A stretch of DNA of 42,075 nt from Acidobacteriota bacterium. GTDB taxonomy: Bacteria > Acidobacteriota > Terriglobia > Bryobacterales > Bryobacteraceae. The translations under genes and the position numbers were made by a program. This document shows positions 25,483-34,448 of this stretch, one piece after another. Within the stretch, counting starts at the first letter, position 1; every line of letters starts with the position of its first letter. Location of the stretch: positions 1-42,075 of the forward strand of contig JANXRE010000138.1 in the NCBI GenBank assembly GCA_025353165.1, in the 5' to 3' direction. The notes beneath the pieces were generated by a model. That model saw only the letters and a list, made by a program, of their open reading frames with translations, did not search any database and was not told the DNA's origin.

Positions 25483-26378
25483 ATGGCACGCGGAAGACCG
25501 TCTCGAATAGACATCGCCAAGCCCCGGCATCGTGAAGTTCTTCGAGGATTCAGCCCACAGGATTTACTGGCCGGGCGAGCTTGCAAGCATTCTAGCGCAG
25601 CACCGCGGCGACTGGCGACTGGCGCCTGACGCAAGCACTAAACGCCCAGGACTTCATTGAATACCTGATTTCAAAGACGGGCCTCAAGGAAGTTCGCCTT
25701 GCGGCGGAGAAGTACCCTGAGGCAAAAGAGACCGTACGCTACATCTGGGGTAAGGCCTCGCCCTACGCCTTGGCGCTATCGCTCAAACGCAATGCATATC
25801 TCTGCCACGGCACGGCGGTCTTTCTCCATTCGCTCACCGAGCAGCTTCCGCGGACCGTTTATGTGAACGCCGAGCAGAGCGAGAAGCCTCGGGGAGGAGG
25901 TCTCACCCAGGAGGGAATCAAGCGGGCGTTTGCCGCGAAGCAGCGGCAGTCGAATTTCTCCATTCAGTATGGGGACTCGAAGTTCGTGCTCATCAACGGC
26001 AAGCACACCGCGCGACTGGAAGTCGGCCCAATGATCGTAGGCGGCGAGAGCCTGGAAGTGACAAAACTGGAGCGCACACTGATCGACATCGCCGTGCGCC
26101 CTGCCTACGGCGGCGGGGTCTACCAAGTGCTTGAGGCCTACCGTAATGCGAAGACCCGGCTTTCTGTCGGCACGCTCATTGCGACTCTCAAGAAGCTCAA
26201 CTACGTCTACCCCTACCATCAAGCCATCGGATTCTACATGCAGCGTGCCGGCTTCGCCGAGAAGCAGTATAGCCGACTGAAGAAGCTCGGCCTGGAGTTC
26301 GATTTTTACCTCGCCCACGATATGCGCCAAACGGCTTTCGATGCCGTTTGGCGCTTATTCTACCCAAAGGGGTTTTAG
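25483..26378 (+). pseudogene. AbiEi-like type IV antitoxin, double-frameshifted
   Basis: The coherent protein can be rebuilt across three frames: MARGRPSRIDIAK, then GIVKFFEDSAHRIYWPGELA, then [20 protein letters not shown], continuing through FIEYL to the 26378 stop. The first shift is an extra C in the run at 25522-25525. The second is a 7-base tandem duplication (CGACTGG at 25609-25615 and 25616-25622). The N-terminal winged helix and the C-terminal domain ([17 protein letters not shown]) match the AbiEi antitoxin family. The C-terminal frame from 25770 is intact. Confidence 0.75.
26324..26354. terminator. 12-bp hairpin at the convergent AbiE junction
   Basis: GCGCCAAACGGC (26324-26335) and GCCGTTTGGCGC (26343-26354) pair perfectly over a 7-base loop. 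It lies inside the end of the antitoxin frame and directly after the stop of the minus-strand toxin remnant. No T-run, so it is only possibly a terminator. Confidence 0.4.
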
Positions 26379-27098
26379 GGCCGCGACCTGTTCGACCACG
26401 AAATCAAAGTAGAAATCAAATTCGTCCAAAGTTCCCGCGACGGAGGCGACAACCGCGGGCCAATCCGGCCGGTGAAACTCCCTCTGCTCGCTGACGCGGG
26501 CAAGCAGGCGCAGCGGAACTTCCTTTGCCGCGAACACGTGTTCCGCGAGGTGGAAGCTCCCCGCTGCCGAAAGTTTTAAGCCGGTCGCGGTGACGACGCA
26601 CCAGATGTCGTAGAAATCCCGTGCTCTCGCTGTCGGGTGGGTGCGCTGTGCGTATTCCGGCATCTGCTGGCAGATGGCGCGCAGTTTTTCAACAACGATC
26701 ATCTCAGGGCTGTAGACGTAGATCGTGTAGGAGTCCAGCTCGCGCTCGACCTTGCCTTGGCAGTATTCATGCTTGCTCATGTCAACCGAGAAACTGCGCT
26801 GCTGCTCAGGTCCGACGACGAGGGCGTTTCTGCGGATGCTCTGAAGCGTACCGCCGAGGGCTTTATACTTGCTTTCTTCGATAAGCTTGAACTTGAGTTC
26901 ATACCCGCCCCATTAGGTCTGCTGATGGGGCCCGAGGACTCGCGGTTTCGGCTCAAAGCTCTCATCAAACACGACGAAGCCGGCGGCAGAAAACCGTTCT
27001 TTCATGGCGCGGAAGATGTGTTTGCGGGTGTCGTCGAGATTGGTAAAATCCCTTTCGATCAAGAAGTCCAGATCAAGGGATGTTCGGGAGCTCAGTCA
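26355..27098 (-). pseudogene. AbiEii-like nucleotidyltransferase toxin, truncated and interrupted
   Basis: The minus-strand frame reads SLDLDFLIERDFTNLDDTRK (nucleotidyltransferase strand with the paired Asp), ERFSAAGFVVFDESFEPK, then GYELKFKLIEESKYKALGGT, and finally YSPEMIVVEKLRAICQQMPE and RARDFYDIW, a conserved AbiEii/DUF1814 block. An in-frame TAA (26915-26913) interrupts it and the N-terminal part is missing upstream of about 27098. The piece from the ATG at 26780 is open, but it lacks the catalytic half. Confidence 0.75.
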
Positions 27099-27270
27099 GT
27101 AGACGAGGCTCAGACCAACGGTGCCGGCTGCGCGTTGCAAATCCGGCCCACTGGGGGAACTGCCCCACCCGATTACCTGTCCCTTTCCCCAAACGGCAGC
27201 TCTGGCGAGGCTAAGCCGCTCATTCTCAGCCGCGCCGGGCACGGCCCTACAATTGCTCCTCACACGGCGG

Positions 27271-27615
27271 ATGAACCGCACAGTCAAAACCGCCGCGACA
27301 GTTTTGCTGAGCGCGGCAGTCCTGCTGTTCGCGATTCAACCCTGCGTCGCGGCGCCGCTCCAGGTCCGATCGCACTGCTGCCCGTCTCATACTCCCAAAT
27401 GCCACGATCCGGCCCCGGCGGAGGTTTGTACGATGGGCGGAACGACCTTCGCGCCGCCCGAGCATTCGGCGCCCGCCGTCTCGTTCGATGTCGAAGCGCC
27501 AATGCCGGAAGTATCAATCGTTCCGGTCGCGCTCGCGGGGAACGAAGCCGGTGAATCCTCGTGGATTCCGGACCGCGGCAAGTCCTACCTAAGTAATTCC
27601 GTTTTGCTCGTCTGA
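27271..27615 (+). CDS. Small exported Cys/His-rich protein
   Basis: 114 residues from the ATG at 27271. A signal peptide (VLLSAAVLLFAIQPCVAAP) is followed by RSHCCPSHTPKCHDPAPAEV, a short Cys/His cluster that could bind a metal ion. The rest is low in structure. TACAAT at 27248-27253 may be a -10 element. It begins the stretch leading to the multihaem cytochrome genes, but whether they share a function is inference. No family recognised. Confidence 0.6.
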   Translation: MNRTVKTAATVLLSAAVLLFAIQPCVAAPLQVRSHCCPSHTPKCHDPAPAEVCTMGGTTFAPPEHSAPAVSFDVEAPMPEVSIVPVALAGNEAGESSWIPDRGKSYLSNSVLLV

Positions 27616-27688
27616 GCTTCTCCTGGAATCTCTCTGTTCCTGTCGGCTCTATCCGTTCATTCAGAACAATTGCAAGGAGTTTAATTCG

Positions 27689-28054
27689 ATGAAACGCATT
27701 TTTGTGTTACTGATCGCGAGCCTTCTAATGACCATGGCCGGCCAGGCGACCGAGTCCGCGAAGCTGCTGAGCAAAAAGGAAGTCCGAAACCTGATCGCGA
27801 ACGCGAACACGCCGGCCGATCACAATAAACTGGCGAACAACTACCGTCTGCAAGCCGAGAAGCTCGATGCCGAGGCAAACGAGCATGCCGAGATGGCGAA
27901 GATATACCGGGAACGGCCCTCCTTAGCGGCCAGCAAGCATCCGATGGGTCCGGACACCGCTCCCCACTGTGAGTATTGGGCGGACAGCCTCCGCAAGGCC
28001 GCTGTCGAAGCGCGCGCACTTTCGACCGCGCACGCCGACATGGCGAAGAAGTAG
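27689..28054 (+). CDS. Small exported helical protein
   Basis: 121 residues, ATG with AAGGAG about 12 bases upstream. A signal peptide (FVLLIASLLMTMAGQA) precedes a helical, charged domain with KLANNYRLQAEKLDAEANEH and a last helix ALSTAHADMAKK. The pattern suggests a periplasmic helical bundle. No known family that I can name. It precedes the decahaem cytochrome gene on the same strand with 109 bases between. Confidence 0.65.
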   Translation: MKRIFVLLIASLLMTMAGQATESAKLLSKKEVRNLIANANTPADHNKLANNYRLQAEKLDAEANEHAEMAKIYRERPSLAASKHPMGPDTAPHCEYWADSLRKAAVEARALSTAHADMAKK

Positions 28055-28163
28055 ACCGGCCAAGTGGAGGGAGCCCGGCTTCCTCCACTCCTCCGGCGGC
28101 GGGATGCGTAGTCCAGCAATGGCTCTGAACAGAGCACATTTTAGGTCAGCCCGGGAGTTCGGT

Positions 28164-30191
28164 ATGACAATAAAAGCTAAGTTTGCTTTCACATTATTAG
28201 CCGGATTGATCGGCCTGGGAGGAGCGCTAACCCTCACCGGCGGTTCAAGGCCAAGATTCACCCCTCACGATAAAGCCTATTATCTACCTCAGAATCAAAT
28301 CGACTTCATTCGGCCCGGCATCGTTTTCAAAATCACTCAGGCGAAGATCGCCTCCGATGGAACCATTACGGCAGCCTTCAAAATCACCGATCCCGACGGG
28401 CTACCGCTGGATCTGAACGGCGTGGCGACGCCCGGTCCCGTCAAAGTAGGCATGACCCTCGCAACCATATACAACGACCATGTCAGCGAAGAATACACGA
28501 ATCACGTAACGCAAACCGTGACCGATCTCAAGACCGGCAACACGGCGACCCAGGGGACCTTGGACAGCGGTGGGGCGTTTCAACAGAACGGCGACGGCCT
28601 CTACTCCTACACTTTCAGCACCAAGATTCCGAACTTCGATCCCACCGCAACCCATTCCGTCGGTGGCCAGGCCGAACGCGACTTGACGGCATTCAAGCTC
28701 GGAGTCCAGGGAATCGATGACGTTTACACCTGGGTTCCAAACGGCGACCCGGTGACAGCGGTGCGCGAAGTGGTCGGCGCGTCCGCGTGCAACCAGTGTC
28801 ACAATACGCTGGCGATGCATGGCGGAGCCCGGCAGAAGGTCGCCTATTGCATCCTCTGCCACAACCCTCAATCGAGCGACCCCTTCACGGGGAATTCGCT
28901 CGACATGTCCGTGATGATCCACAAGATTCACCGCGGTCCCAACCTGCCGAGCGTCAAGGCGGGCGGAAAATATCAACTCGCCGATTACCAAGGCGTTCTC
29001 CGAGACTTTTCGAATACCACCTTCCCGCAGGATATCCGCGAGTGCACAACCTGCCACCAACAGGCCTCGCAGGCACAGCAGTTCAACACCTGTCCGCACG
29101 ATACGGCGTGCGCGGCGTGCCATGACAACGTCAACTTCGCAACCGGAGAGAACCACCCCGGCGGACCGCAACCCGACAGCAATCAATGCGCCACTTGTCA
29201 CATTCCAAAAGGCGAGTCGGAATTCGATGCCTCAATCGTCGGCGCTCACACAATTCCTTCGCGGTCCACTCAACTGCCCGGTGTGGTGTTCGACATTGCG
29301 AAGGTCGATCACGGAACCGCCGGCGGCAACCCGACCGTAACGTTCTCGATCAAAGACAAGTCCGGAAATCCGATACTGCCCTCCGCGATGGACCGGGTAG
29401 CGTTGGTTTTGGCCGGACCCACCACGGACTATCCGGCGGCGATTTCGGAAGATGCGAGCCAGGCGACCGGGAACAACGGTACCTACATGTACACGTTCCA
29501 ATATCAGATTCCAATGTCGGCCACGGGGACCTATACGATCGGCATCGAGGGCACGAAGACCGGCACCCTGAACCCGGGAACAGTGCTTGAAATGTCTCAA
29601 AGGGATGCCGGACTGAACAAGCTCATCTCTTTTTCGGTGGATGGCGGCCCGCTGCAGGCGCGGCGAACCGCGGTAACGACCGAGAATTGCAACGCATGTC
29701 ACAGCAGTCTTTCGGTTCACGGCGGCAATCGAAACCTAGTGGAGATGTGCTTGCTCTGCCACAACCCGAACGCCACGGACGGCGCGGTGAGACCGGCCGC
29801 AAAGAATCCCGCGCAGGCCATCGACTTTGCCGGCATGATTCATAAGATCCACACTGGTGAGAATCTGAGCCGCGACTACACGATCTACGACTATCGCGGA
29901 TCCGTGCACAACTTTATCGGCGTGACCTTCCCAGGCGACCGCCGCGACTGCTCCAAATGTCACGTGAACGGCTCCGAGGCGCTGCCGTTGCCGTCGGACT
30001 TGTTACCGGTAGTCACGCCGCGGGACTATCTGACAACCAGCCCGCCGGCGACCGCCGCGTGCCTGGCTTGCCACACTGGCAAGAGCGTCGCCTCGCACGC
30101 ACTTTCGAACATCTCTCCGTTCGGCGAGAGTTGCGATGTCTGTCATGGACCGGATGCCGAATTCTCCGTCGCTCGCGTGCATGCACGTTAA
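28164..30191 (+). CDS. Decahaem c-type cytochrome, OmcA/MtrC family
   Basis: 675 residues from the ATG at 28164 (GGGAG 7 bases upstream), with an N-terminal export signal (FAFTLLAGLIGLGGALTLTG). Ten CxxCH haem sites are present: CNQCH, CILCH, CTTCH, CAACH, CATCH, CNACH, CLLCH, CSKCH, CLACH and CDVCH. They fall in two five-haem groups separated by beta domains, the layout of outer-surface OmcA/MtrC cytochromes that deliver electrons to metals or other extracellular acceptors. No lipobox Cys is seen, so anchoring is unclear. The frame is open upstream, but only this start gives a signal. Confidence 0.93.
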   Translation: MTIKAKFAFTLLAGLIGLGGALTLTGGSRPRFTPHDKAYYLPQNQIDFIRPGIVFKITQAKIASDGTITAAFKITDPDGLPLDLNGVATPGPVKVGMTLATIYNDHVSEEYTNHVTQTVTDLKTGNTATQGTLDSGGAFQQNGDGLYSYTFSTKIPNFDPTATHSVGGQAERDLTAFKLGVQGIDDVYTWVPNGDPVTAVREVVGASACNQCHNTLAMHGGARQKVAYCILCHNPQSSDPFTGNSLDMSVMIHKIHRGPNLPSVKAGGKYQLADYQGVLRDFSNTTFPQDIRECTTCHQQASQAQQFNTCPHDTACAACHDNVNFATGENHPGGPQPDSNQCATCHIPKGESEFDASIVGAHTIPSRSTQLPGVVFDIAKVDHGTAGGNPTVTFSIKDKSGNPILPSAMDRVALVLAGPTTDYPAAISEDASQATGNNGTYMYTFQYQIPMSATGTYTIGIEGTKTGTLNPGTVLEMSQRDAGLNKLISFSVDGGPLQARRTAVTTENCNACHSSLSVHGGNRNLVEMCLLCHNPNATDGAVRPAAKNPAQAIDFAGMIHKIHTGENLSRDYTIYDYRGSVHNFIGVTFPGDRRDCSKCHVNGSEALPLPSDLLPVVTPRDYLTTSPPATAACLACHTGKSVASHALSNISPFGESCDVCHGPDAEFSVARVHAR

Positions 30192-30220
30192 ATGAACTCG
30201 AATCGCATAAAGGTTTCAAA

Positions 30221-32230
30221 ATGAAAGCTGCTTCCTCATTCGCGCTTGTTATTTTTGGGGGCTTGGCTGGGATTTCGCCGTCATTCGCCCAGATGACCGT
30301 TCTCAACGCCGCCTCCTTCGCTCCGGCGCAACCGATCGCGCCGGGTTCCTTCGTCGCGGCGTTCGGGCAGAATCTCTGCTCCCAGACGATGACCGGCAAT
30401 CTGGATGCGCGGGGCCAGTATCCGGTAACGCTGGGAAGCTGTTCCGTAACCGTGAATGGCGCTCCCGCGATGATACAGTACGCCGCTCCGGGACAGATCA
30501 ACTTCATCATGCCCGTCGGGGTAGGCTCGGGCCAGGCCGAGGTGACGGTCCACAACGGATCTCAGACGATGACAGGCGCCGCCCTGACCGGCCCCGCCGG
30601 ACCCGGGATGTTCGCGCTGAACGGCATGGGGATGGGGGAAGGCGCGATGTTGAATGGCGAAGTCTGGCGGACTCCGCCGTTCAGCGTCTCCACCAACGAC
30701 TTCCCAACGGTGGTGGCAATCTATGTCACCGGCATGGACACGTCAACGACGCCAACCGTCACGCTGGGAGGCATGACCGCGAACGTCGCGTGGTCCGGAA
30801 ATATTCCCAGCTACCCCGGACTCCAGCAGATCAACATCTGGCTCCCGCGCAGCATGGCCGGCGCCGGGCGCGTTCCGGTGATGGTGACATCGGGCGGGCA
30901 AGCCAGCAACATCACCTTCATGCACATTCTCCCCACGACGGCCATGATGCAGGGAATGCCCGGATGGGGACAGGGCATGATGGTCAGCGAGAACATGCCG
31001 CGCGGCCACGAGCTCAGCTACATGGCGTTCAACGGGTCCAACAATACCGCCCTGGTGACGGACGAGAACGACGACGTGGTGCGCGTAGTCTCGATGGCGT
31101 CCAACTCCACCACCGCGACGATCACGCTGCCGGGCGGATCTCGGGCTCAGGCGCTGGCGGTAAATGCGGCGGGAAGCATGGCGGCTGTCGCCCTCAGCGC
31201 GCAAGCCGCCGTCGCGCTCATCGATCTCTCGCAGAACAAAGTGATCTCGACCATCGGCACGGGCTATTACCCGAGCCGGATGGCGTTCTCGGGATCGACC
31301 CTGCTGGTTACCAACAGCGGAAGCGGAACCGTCTCGGTAATCGACACCACCAGCCGGACGATCGTTCAGACGGTGAAGCTCGCGGTTGGAGTGAGCGGGA
31401 TCGCGGCCGCCGGCAACACCGCGGTCGTAGCCAACATGCAGGCCGGCTCTCTTTCCATCATCGAGCTGACCAGTTACAGCGTGTCGAATATTGCGTTGCC
31501 GGCGGGATCGAGGCCGCGCGAAGTCGCCATATCCGCGCAGGCGAATAAAGCCGTCATCACAACCCCGATGTCGAACGGCTTCCTGATCCTCGATCTCGGA
31601 TCGAAAGCCCTGACGCAGGCCGTGACAAACGGAATGGGCCCTGGCGCGGTGGCGATCGGCGGAAACACGGTTTACATCGCGAATCAAATGACCGCGAGCG
31701 TTACGGTATTCGATCTGGCCGCGGCCGCCGCCGTGAAGACCTTCCCGGTCGATCCAGGCCCAATGGCGCTTGCGGTCAATGCATCGAACAACCAATTGCT
31801 GGTTTTGGCGGAAGGAACAGGCACTCTGGATGTGGTCGATTTGGGAAGCGACGCCGTCGTTTCGCGAATCGACGCGGGAAGCACCGAGCGTCAGGGCCAG
31901 TTCACGATGCCGCTGATTTCGTCCATCGCGCCCGTCAGCGCGGCGGCTGGGAGCACCTTCGCCTTGACGATCGCGGGATCGGGTTTTCAGGGTGTCCAGG
32001 GTATCGAGTTCCACCTGGCGACAAGCGGCGTAATGATGGGCGGCGGCATGGGGCAAGAGGACTCGAACATTAAAGTCTCCAACGTCCAGTCGAGTTCCGA
32101 CGGCACGCAAATCACCGCTTCCGTCCAGATTCTTCCCGCCGCCGTTGCCGGCGCCCGCCAGATCCGCCTCGAAACGGCTTACGGCGAAATCATGGGGATG
32201 ATGACCAACTCGCTGTTCACCGTCAAGTAG
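30221..32230 (+). CDS. Secreted YVTN-type beta-propeller protein with Solibacter-type domain
   Basis: 669 residues from the ATG at 30221. After a signal peptide (FALVIFGGLAGISPSFA) residues 25-235 resemble the TIGR03437 type (LNAASFAPAQPIAPGSFVAA; IQYAAPGQINFIMPVG). The middle (about 290-560) is a run of YVTN-like propeller blades such as LLVTNSGSGTVSVIDTTSRT and NTVYIANQMTASVTVFDLAA. An IPT/TIG-like domain ends the protein. Met- and Gly-rich stretches (GMGMGEGAM; MMQGMPGWGQGMM) are unusual. It follows the decahaem gene by 29 bases and is probably co-transcribed. Confidence 0.85.
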   Translation: MKAASSFALVIFGGLAGISPSFAQMTVLNAASFAPAQPIAPGSFVAAFGQNLCSQTMTGNLDARGQYPVTLGSCSVTVNGAPAMIQYAAPGQINFIMPVGVGSGQAEVTVHNGSQTMTGAALTGPAGPGMFALNGMGMGEGAMLNGEVWRTPPFSVSTNDFPTVVAIYVTGMDTSTTPTVTLGGMTANVAWSGNIPSYPGLQQINIWLPRSMAGAGRVPVMVTSGGQASNITFMHILPTTAMMQGMPGWGQGMMVSENMPRGHELSYMAFNGSNNTALVTDENDDVVRVVSMASNSTTATITLPGGSRAQALAVNAAGSMAAVALSAQAAVALIDLSQNKVISTIGTGYYPSRMAFSGSTLLVTNSGSGTVSVIDTTSRTIVQTVKLAVGVSGIAAAGNTAVVANMQAGSLSIIELTSYSVSNIALPAGSRPREVAISAQANKAVITTPMSNGFLILDLGSKALTQAVTNGMGPGAVAIGGNTVYIANQMTASVTVFDLAAAAAVKTFPVDPGPMALAVNASNNQLLVLAEGTGTLDVVDLGSDAVVSRIDAGSTERQGQFTMPLISSIAPVSAAAGSTFALTIAGSGFQGVQGIEFHLATSGVMMGGGMGQEDSNIKVSNVQSSSDGTQITASVQILPAAVAGARQIRLETAYGEIMGMMTNSLFTVK

Positions 32231-32237
32231 CTACTTG
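32224..32237. other. Palindrome spanning two abutting stop codons
   Basis: CAAGTAGCTACTTG is a perfect 14-base palindrome. Its centre is the join between the TAG of the propeller gene (32228-32230) and the TAG of the minus-strand cytochrome gene (32231-32233). No T-run; too short to be a strong terminator. Confidence 0.6.
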
Positions 32238-34273
32238 GCGTGCACGCGGCTAACGGAAAAGGCGCCCTTCGCCCCGTGACAGACATCGCAGCTCTCGCCC
32301 AGCATAGTCGTGTTGGACAAGGCATGGGAATGCGCCGACGTCGTGTCGTGGCACCCGAGGCAGGCAGCCGACGCCTTCCCTCGCGGGTTCGGAATCTCGT
32401 TGGGATTGAAGACAGCCAACAGGCCGGACGGCAGCGGAAGTTGTTCCGAACCGTTCACGTGGCAGCCGTCGCAGTTCCCGCGATCGTCCGGGTAGCGGAC
32501 GATGCCGTAGCCGTCCTCGACACTGTTGACACCGTAAATGCTCCGCCACTGCCGGTTCTCGCCGGTGTGAATCTTGTGCGCGAGCACCGCGAAATCCATC
32601 GACTCGGCGGGCATCTGGTCCGCCGGCCGCCAGGCGTGGTCGGTCTCGTTCGGGTTGTGGCACAAGATGCAATAGTCGAACTGGTTGCGATTGCCGGCAT
32701 GAGGCGTATCGACGTGGCAGGAGAGGCACTTCGGGCCGGCGTGACAGGAGGCGCACTTGTCATTCGTAAAAACCACCCGGCGCGGCTGGACAGCCGATCC
32801 GTCCACGGAGAAATCGAACTTGACGTTGCGGATGAAGTCGTAGGCCACGACTTCCTTCTTGGTCCCCGGCAAGAGAGTGACGGGCCGGGATCCTTCGACT
32901 CCCAAGGTGTACGTCCCGCCCGCGCCGGCTGGAAGGGCCGTCTGGAAGGTATAGGATAAGGTGCCGTCCGAACCGGCCTGCGCGCCGGTGGCGTCTTCCA
33001 GGAACGAGGAAGCATAGTCGGTAGTCGGACCCGCAATCACCAGGTTCAACCGATCCATCTGGGAAGGCGGGATCGGATTCCCGGCCTTGTCCTGAAGCGA
33101 GAAAATCGCGGTGGGCCGCTTCCCCGGACCTGCATTCTCCACGCGCAGGAGCCGCGCCACTACGCCCGGCAAGGAGGGCGACAGATTCGGAACCGTATGC
33201 GCGCCGATGATGGACGCATCGAAATCCAACTCACCTTTTGGAATATGGCACCCCGCGCACTGATTGTCGTCTATTTGCGGGAGAGACAGATGATTCTCCC
33301 CGGTCGCAAAGTTCACGGTATCGTGGCATGAGCCGCAGGCAGCGCGGCTGGGATTCTTTAGCCAGGCGTCGGCTTGCGCGGGCCCCGCCTCATGACAGGA
33401 CTGACAGTTGCGGCCATCCGCCACCGACTCGAAGATCGAGTAGTCCTGAACGCCCGTGAAGTCGTGCACCGAGATCTGAAAAGTGCCCCCGGCCTGTACG
33501 CTGTCGATGTCGCTGCCGGTGTGGATCTTGTGCATGAGCACCGGAAAGTCCAGCGTCTGGCCGGTATTGAGGTCCTCGTTTTGAGGCGTGTGGCAGAGCA
33601 CGCAGAGCGCAACGTCGCGGCGTTTCCCTTCGTGGTAGTTCAGTTGTCCGTGGCATTTATTGCAGGAAGAGGTTTCGATGATGTCCCGAACGTTGGTGAC
33701 CGCCCCGCCATTCGGCACGAAGGTGTAAACGTCATTGCTGTACTGCGTGCCAAGATCGAACAGCGTCACGTCGCGGGACGCAAACGCGCCGATGGTGTGC
33801 GTGGCCGCCCGGTCGTAGTTTCCCGGCGCCTTCGTTGCGAATGCGTAATCGTATTGGCCGTCGCCGATCTTGCTCATCGTGCCGCCGATGTCGGCGTGCG
33901 GCAGATTGCCGCTGTGGATGGTAGTCGGCGGGCCCACGAAATGCGTGGTGTAAGCCACGTACTGCCGCTTGCCCGTGGGGATGTAGGCGGCCACGAAATT
34001 CGCCGCTACCGGTCCGGGCGTGGTGATCCCGGCCAGATCGAGCGGCAAGCCCATGAGATCCGTCACCTGGAAGCGAACGTGGATGCTTCCATCGGGCCAG
34101 ATGGAGGCGGATTGAATTTTGAGACTCAGCCCGGGACGGACAAAGCTCACCAGGTTGGGATCGGCGTAGTAGGCCTTGTCATGCTTGGTGAAAGTCCGGG
34201 GCGGGGTTTGGGACGATAGAGCGGAACCGATGAATCCGAGAGCCAACGCCATGCGCGGAAGACGGCTGGACAT
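32231..34273 (-). CDS. Undecahaem c-type cytochrome, OmcA/MtrC/UndA family
   Basis: 680 residues with a signal sequence (MALALGFIGSALSSQTPP). Eleven CxxCH sites: CNKCH, CVLCH, CQSCH, CGSCH, CAGCH, CASCH, CLSCH, CILCH, CDGCH, CLGCH and CDVCH. It is clearly a paralogue of the ten-haem protein (both end GESCDVCHG ... FSVSRVHAK or similar). The extra haem is an insertion: CASCHAGPKCLSCH at 32755-32714 where the paralogue has one site. An eleven-haem form, UndA, is known in Shewanella. The ATG has GGAGG just upstream. It is convergent with the propeller gene, sharing abutting stops. Confidence 0.93.
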   Translation of the reverse strand: MSSRLPRMALALGFIGSALSSQTPPRTFTKHDKAYYADPNLVSFVRPGLSLKIQSASIWPDGSIHVRFQVTDLMGLPLDLAGITTPGPVAANFVAAYIPTGKRQYVAYTTHFVGPPTTIHSGNLPHADIGGTMSKIGDGQYDYAFATKAPGNYDRAATHTIGAFASRDVTLFDLGTQYSNDVYTFVPNGGAVTNVRDIIETSSCNKCHGQLNYHEGKRRDVALCVLCHTPQNEDLNTGQTLDFPVLMHKIHTGSDIDSVQAGGTFQISVHDFTGVQDYSIFESVADGRNCQSCHEAGPAQADAWLKNPSRAACGSCHDTVNFATGENHLSLPQIDDNQCAGCHIPKGELDFDASIIGAHTVPNLSPSLPGVVARLLRVENAGPGKRPTAIFSLQDKAGNPIPPSQMDRLNLVIAGPTTDYASSFLEDATGAQAGSDGTLSYTFQTALPAGAGGTYTLGVEGSRPVTLLPGTKKEVVAYDFIRNVKFDFSVDGSAVQPRRVVFTNDKCASCHAGPKCLSCHVDTPHAGNRNQFDYCILCHNPNETDHAWRPADQMPAESMDFAVLAHKIHTGENRQWRSIYGVNSVEDGYGIVRYPDDRGNCDGCHVNGSEQLPLPSGLLAVFNPNEIPNPRGKASAACLGCHDTTSAHSHALSNTTMLGESCDVCHGAKGAFSVSRVHAK

Positions 34274-34289
34274 GCGAAACCTCCATAAA

Positions 34290-34295
34290 AGTATA
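34290..34295 (-). promoter_or_regulatory. Putative -10 of the undecahaem gene
   Basis: On the minus strand TATACT (34295-34290) lies 16 bases before the ATG at 34273. TTTACG at 34316-34311 could be a weak -35 at 15-base spacing. The region is AT-rich compared with its surroundings. Confidence 0.35.
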
Positions 34296-34448
34296 TCGGA
34301 CCTTTATATCCGTAAATAGTCTATCACCGGCAATCGCCCGCTACTGCCCGTCCTGGGGCACCGAATTCCGTTTTCGGACACCACCCTCTTCCGATACGCT
34401 TGATTTCAAGGGCCTCCACGCTGGCAATCGGCGTGCCTTAAATAAGAC

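Noticed and set aside
28063-28089. AGTGGAGG/CCTCCACT inverted repeat before the decahaem gene
   Set aside because: 8-bp stem with an 11-base loop and no T-run; considered as a terminator but not convincing.
30743-32110. 455-residue minus-strand frame opposite the propeller gene
   Set aside because: Composition is Arg/His-rich antisense sequence with no recognisable domain; the plus-strand gene has clear domains and a signal peptide.
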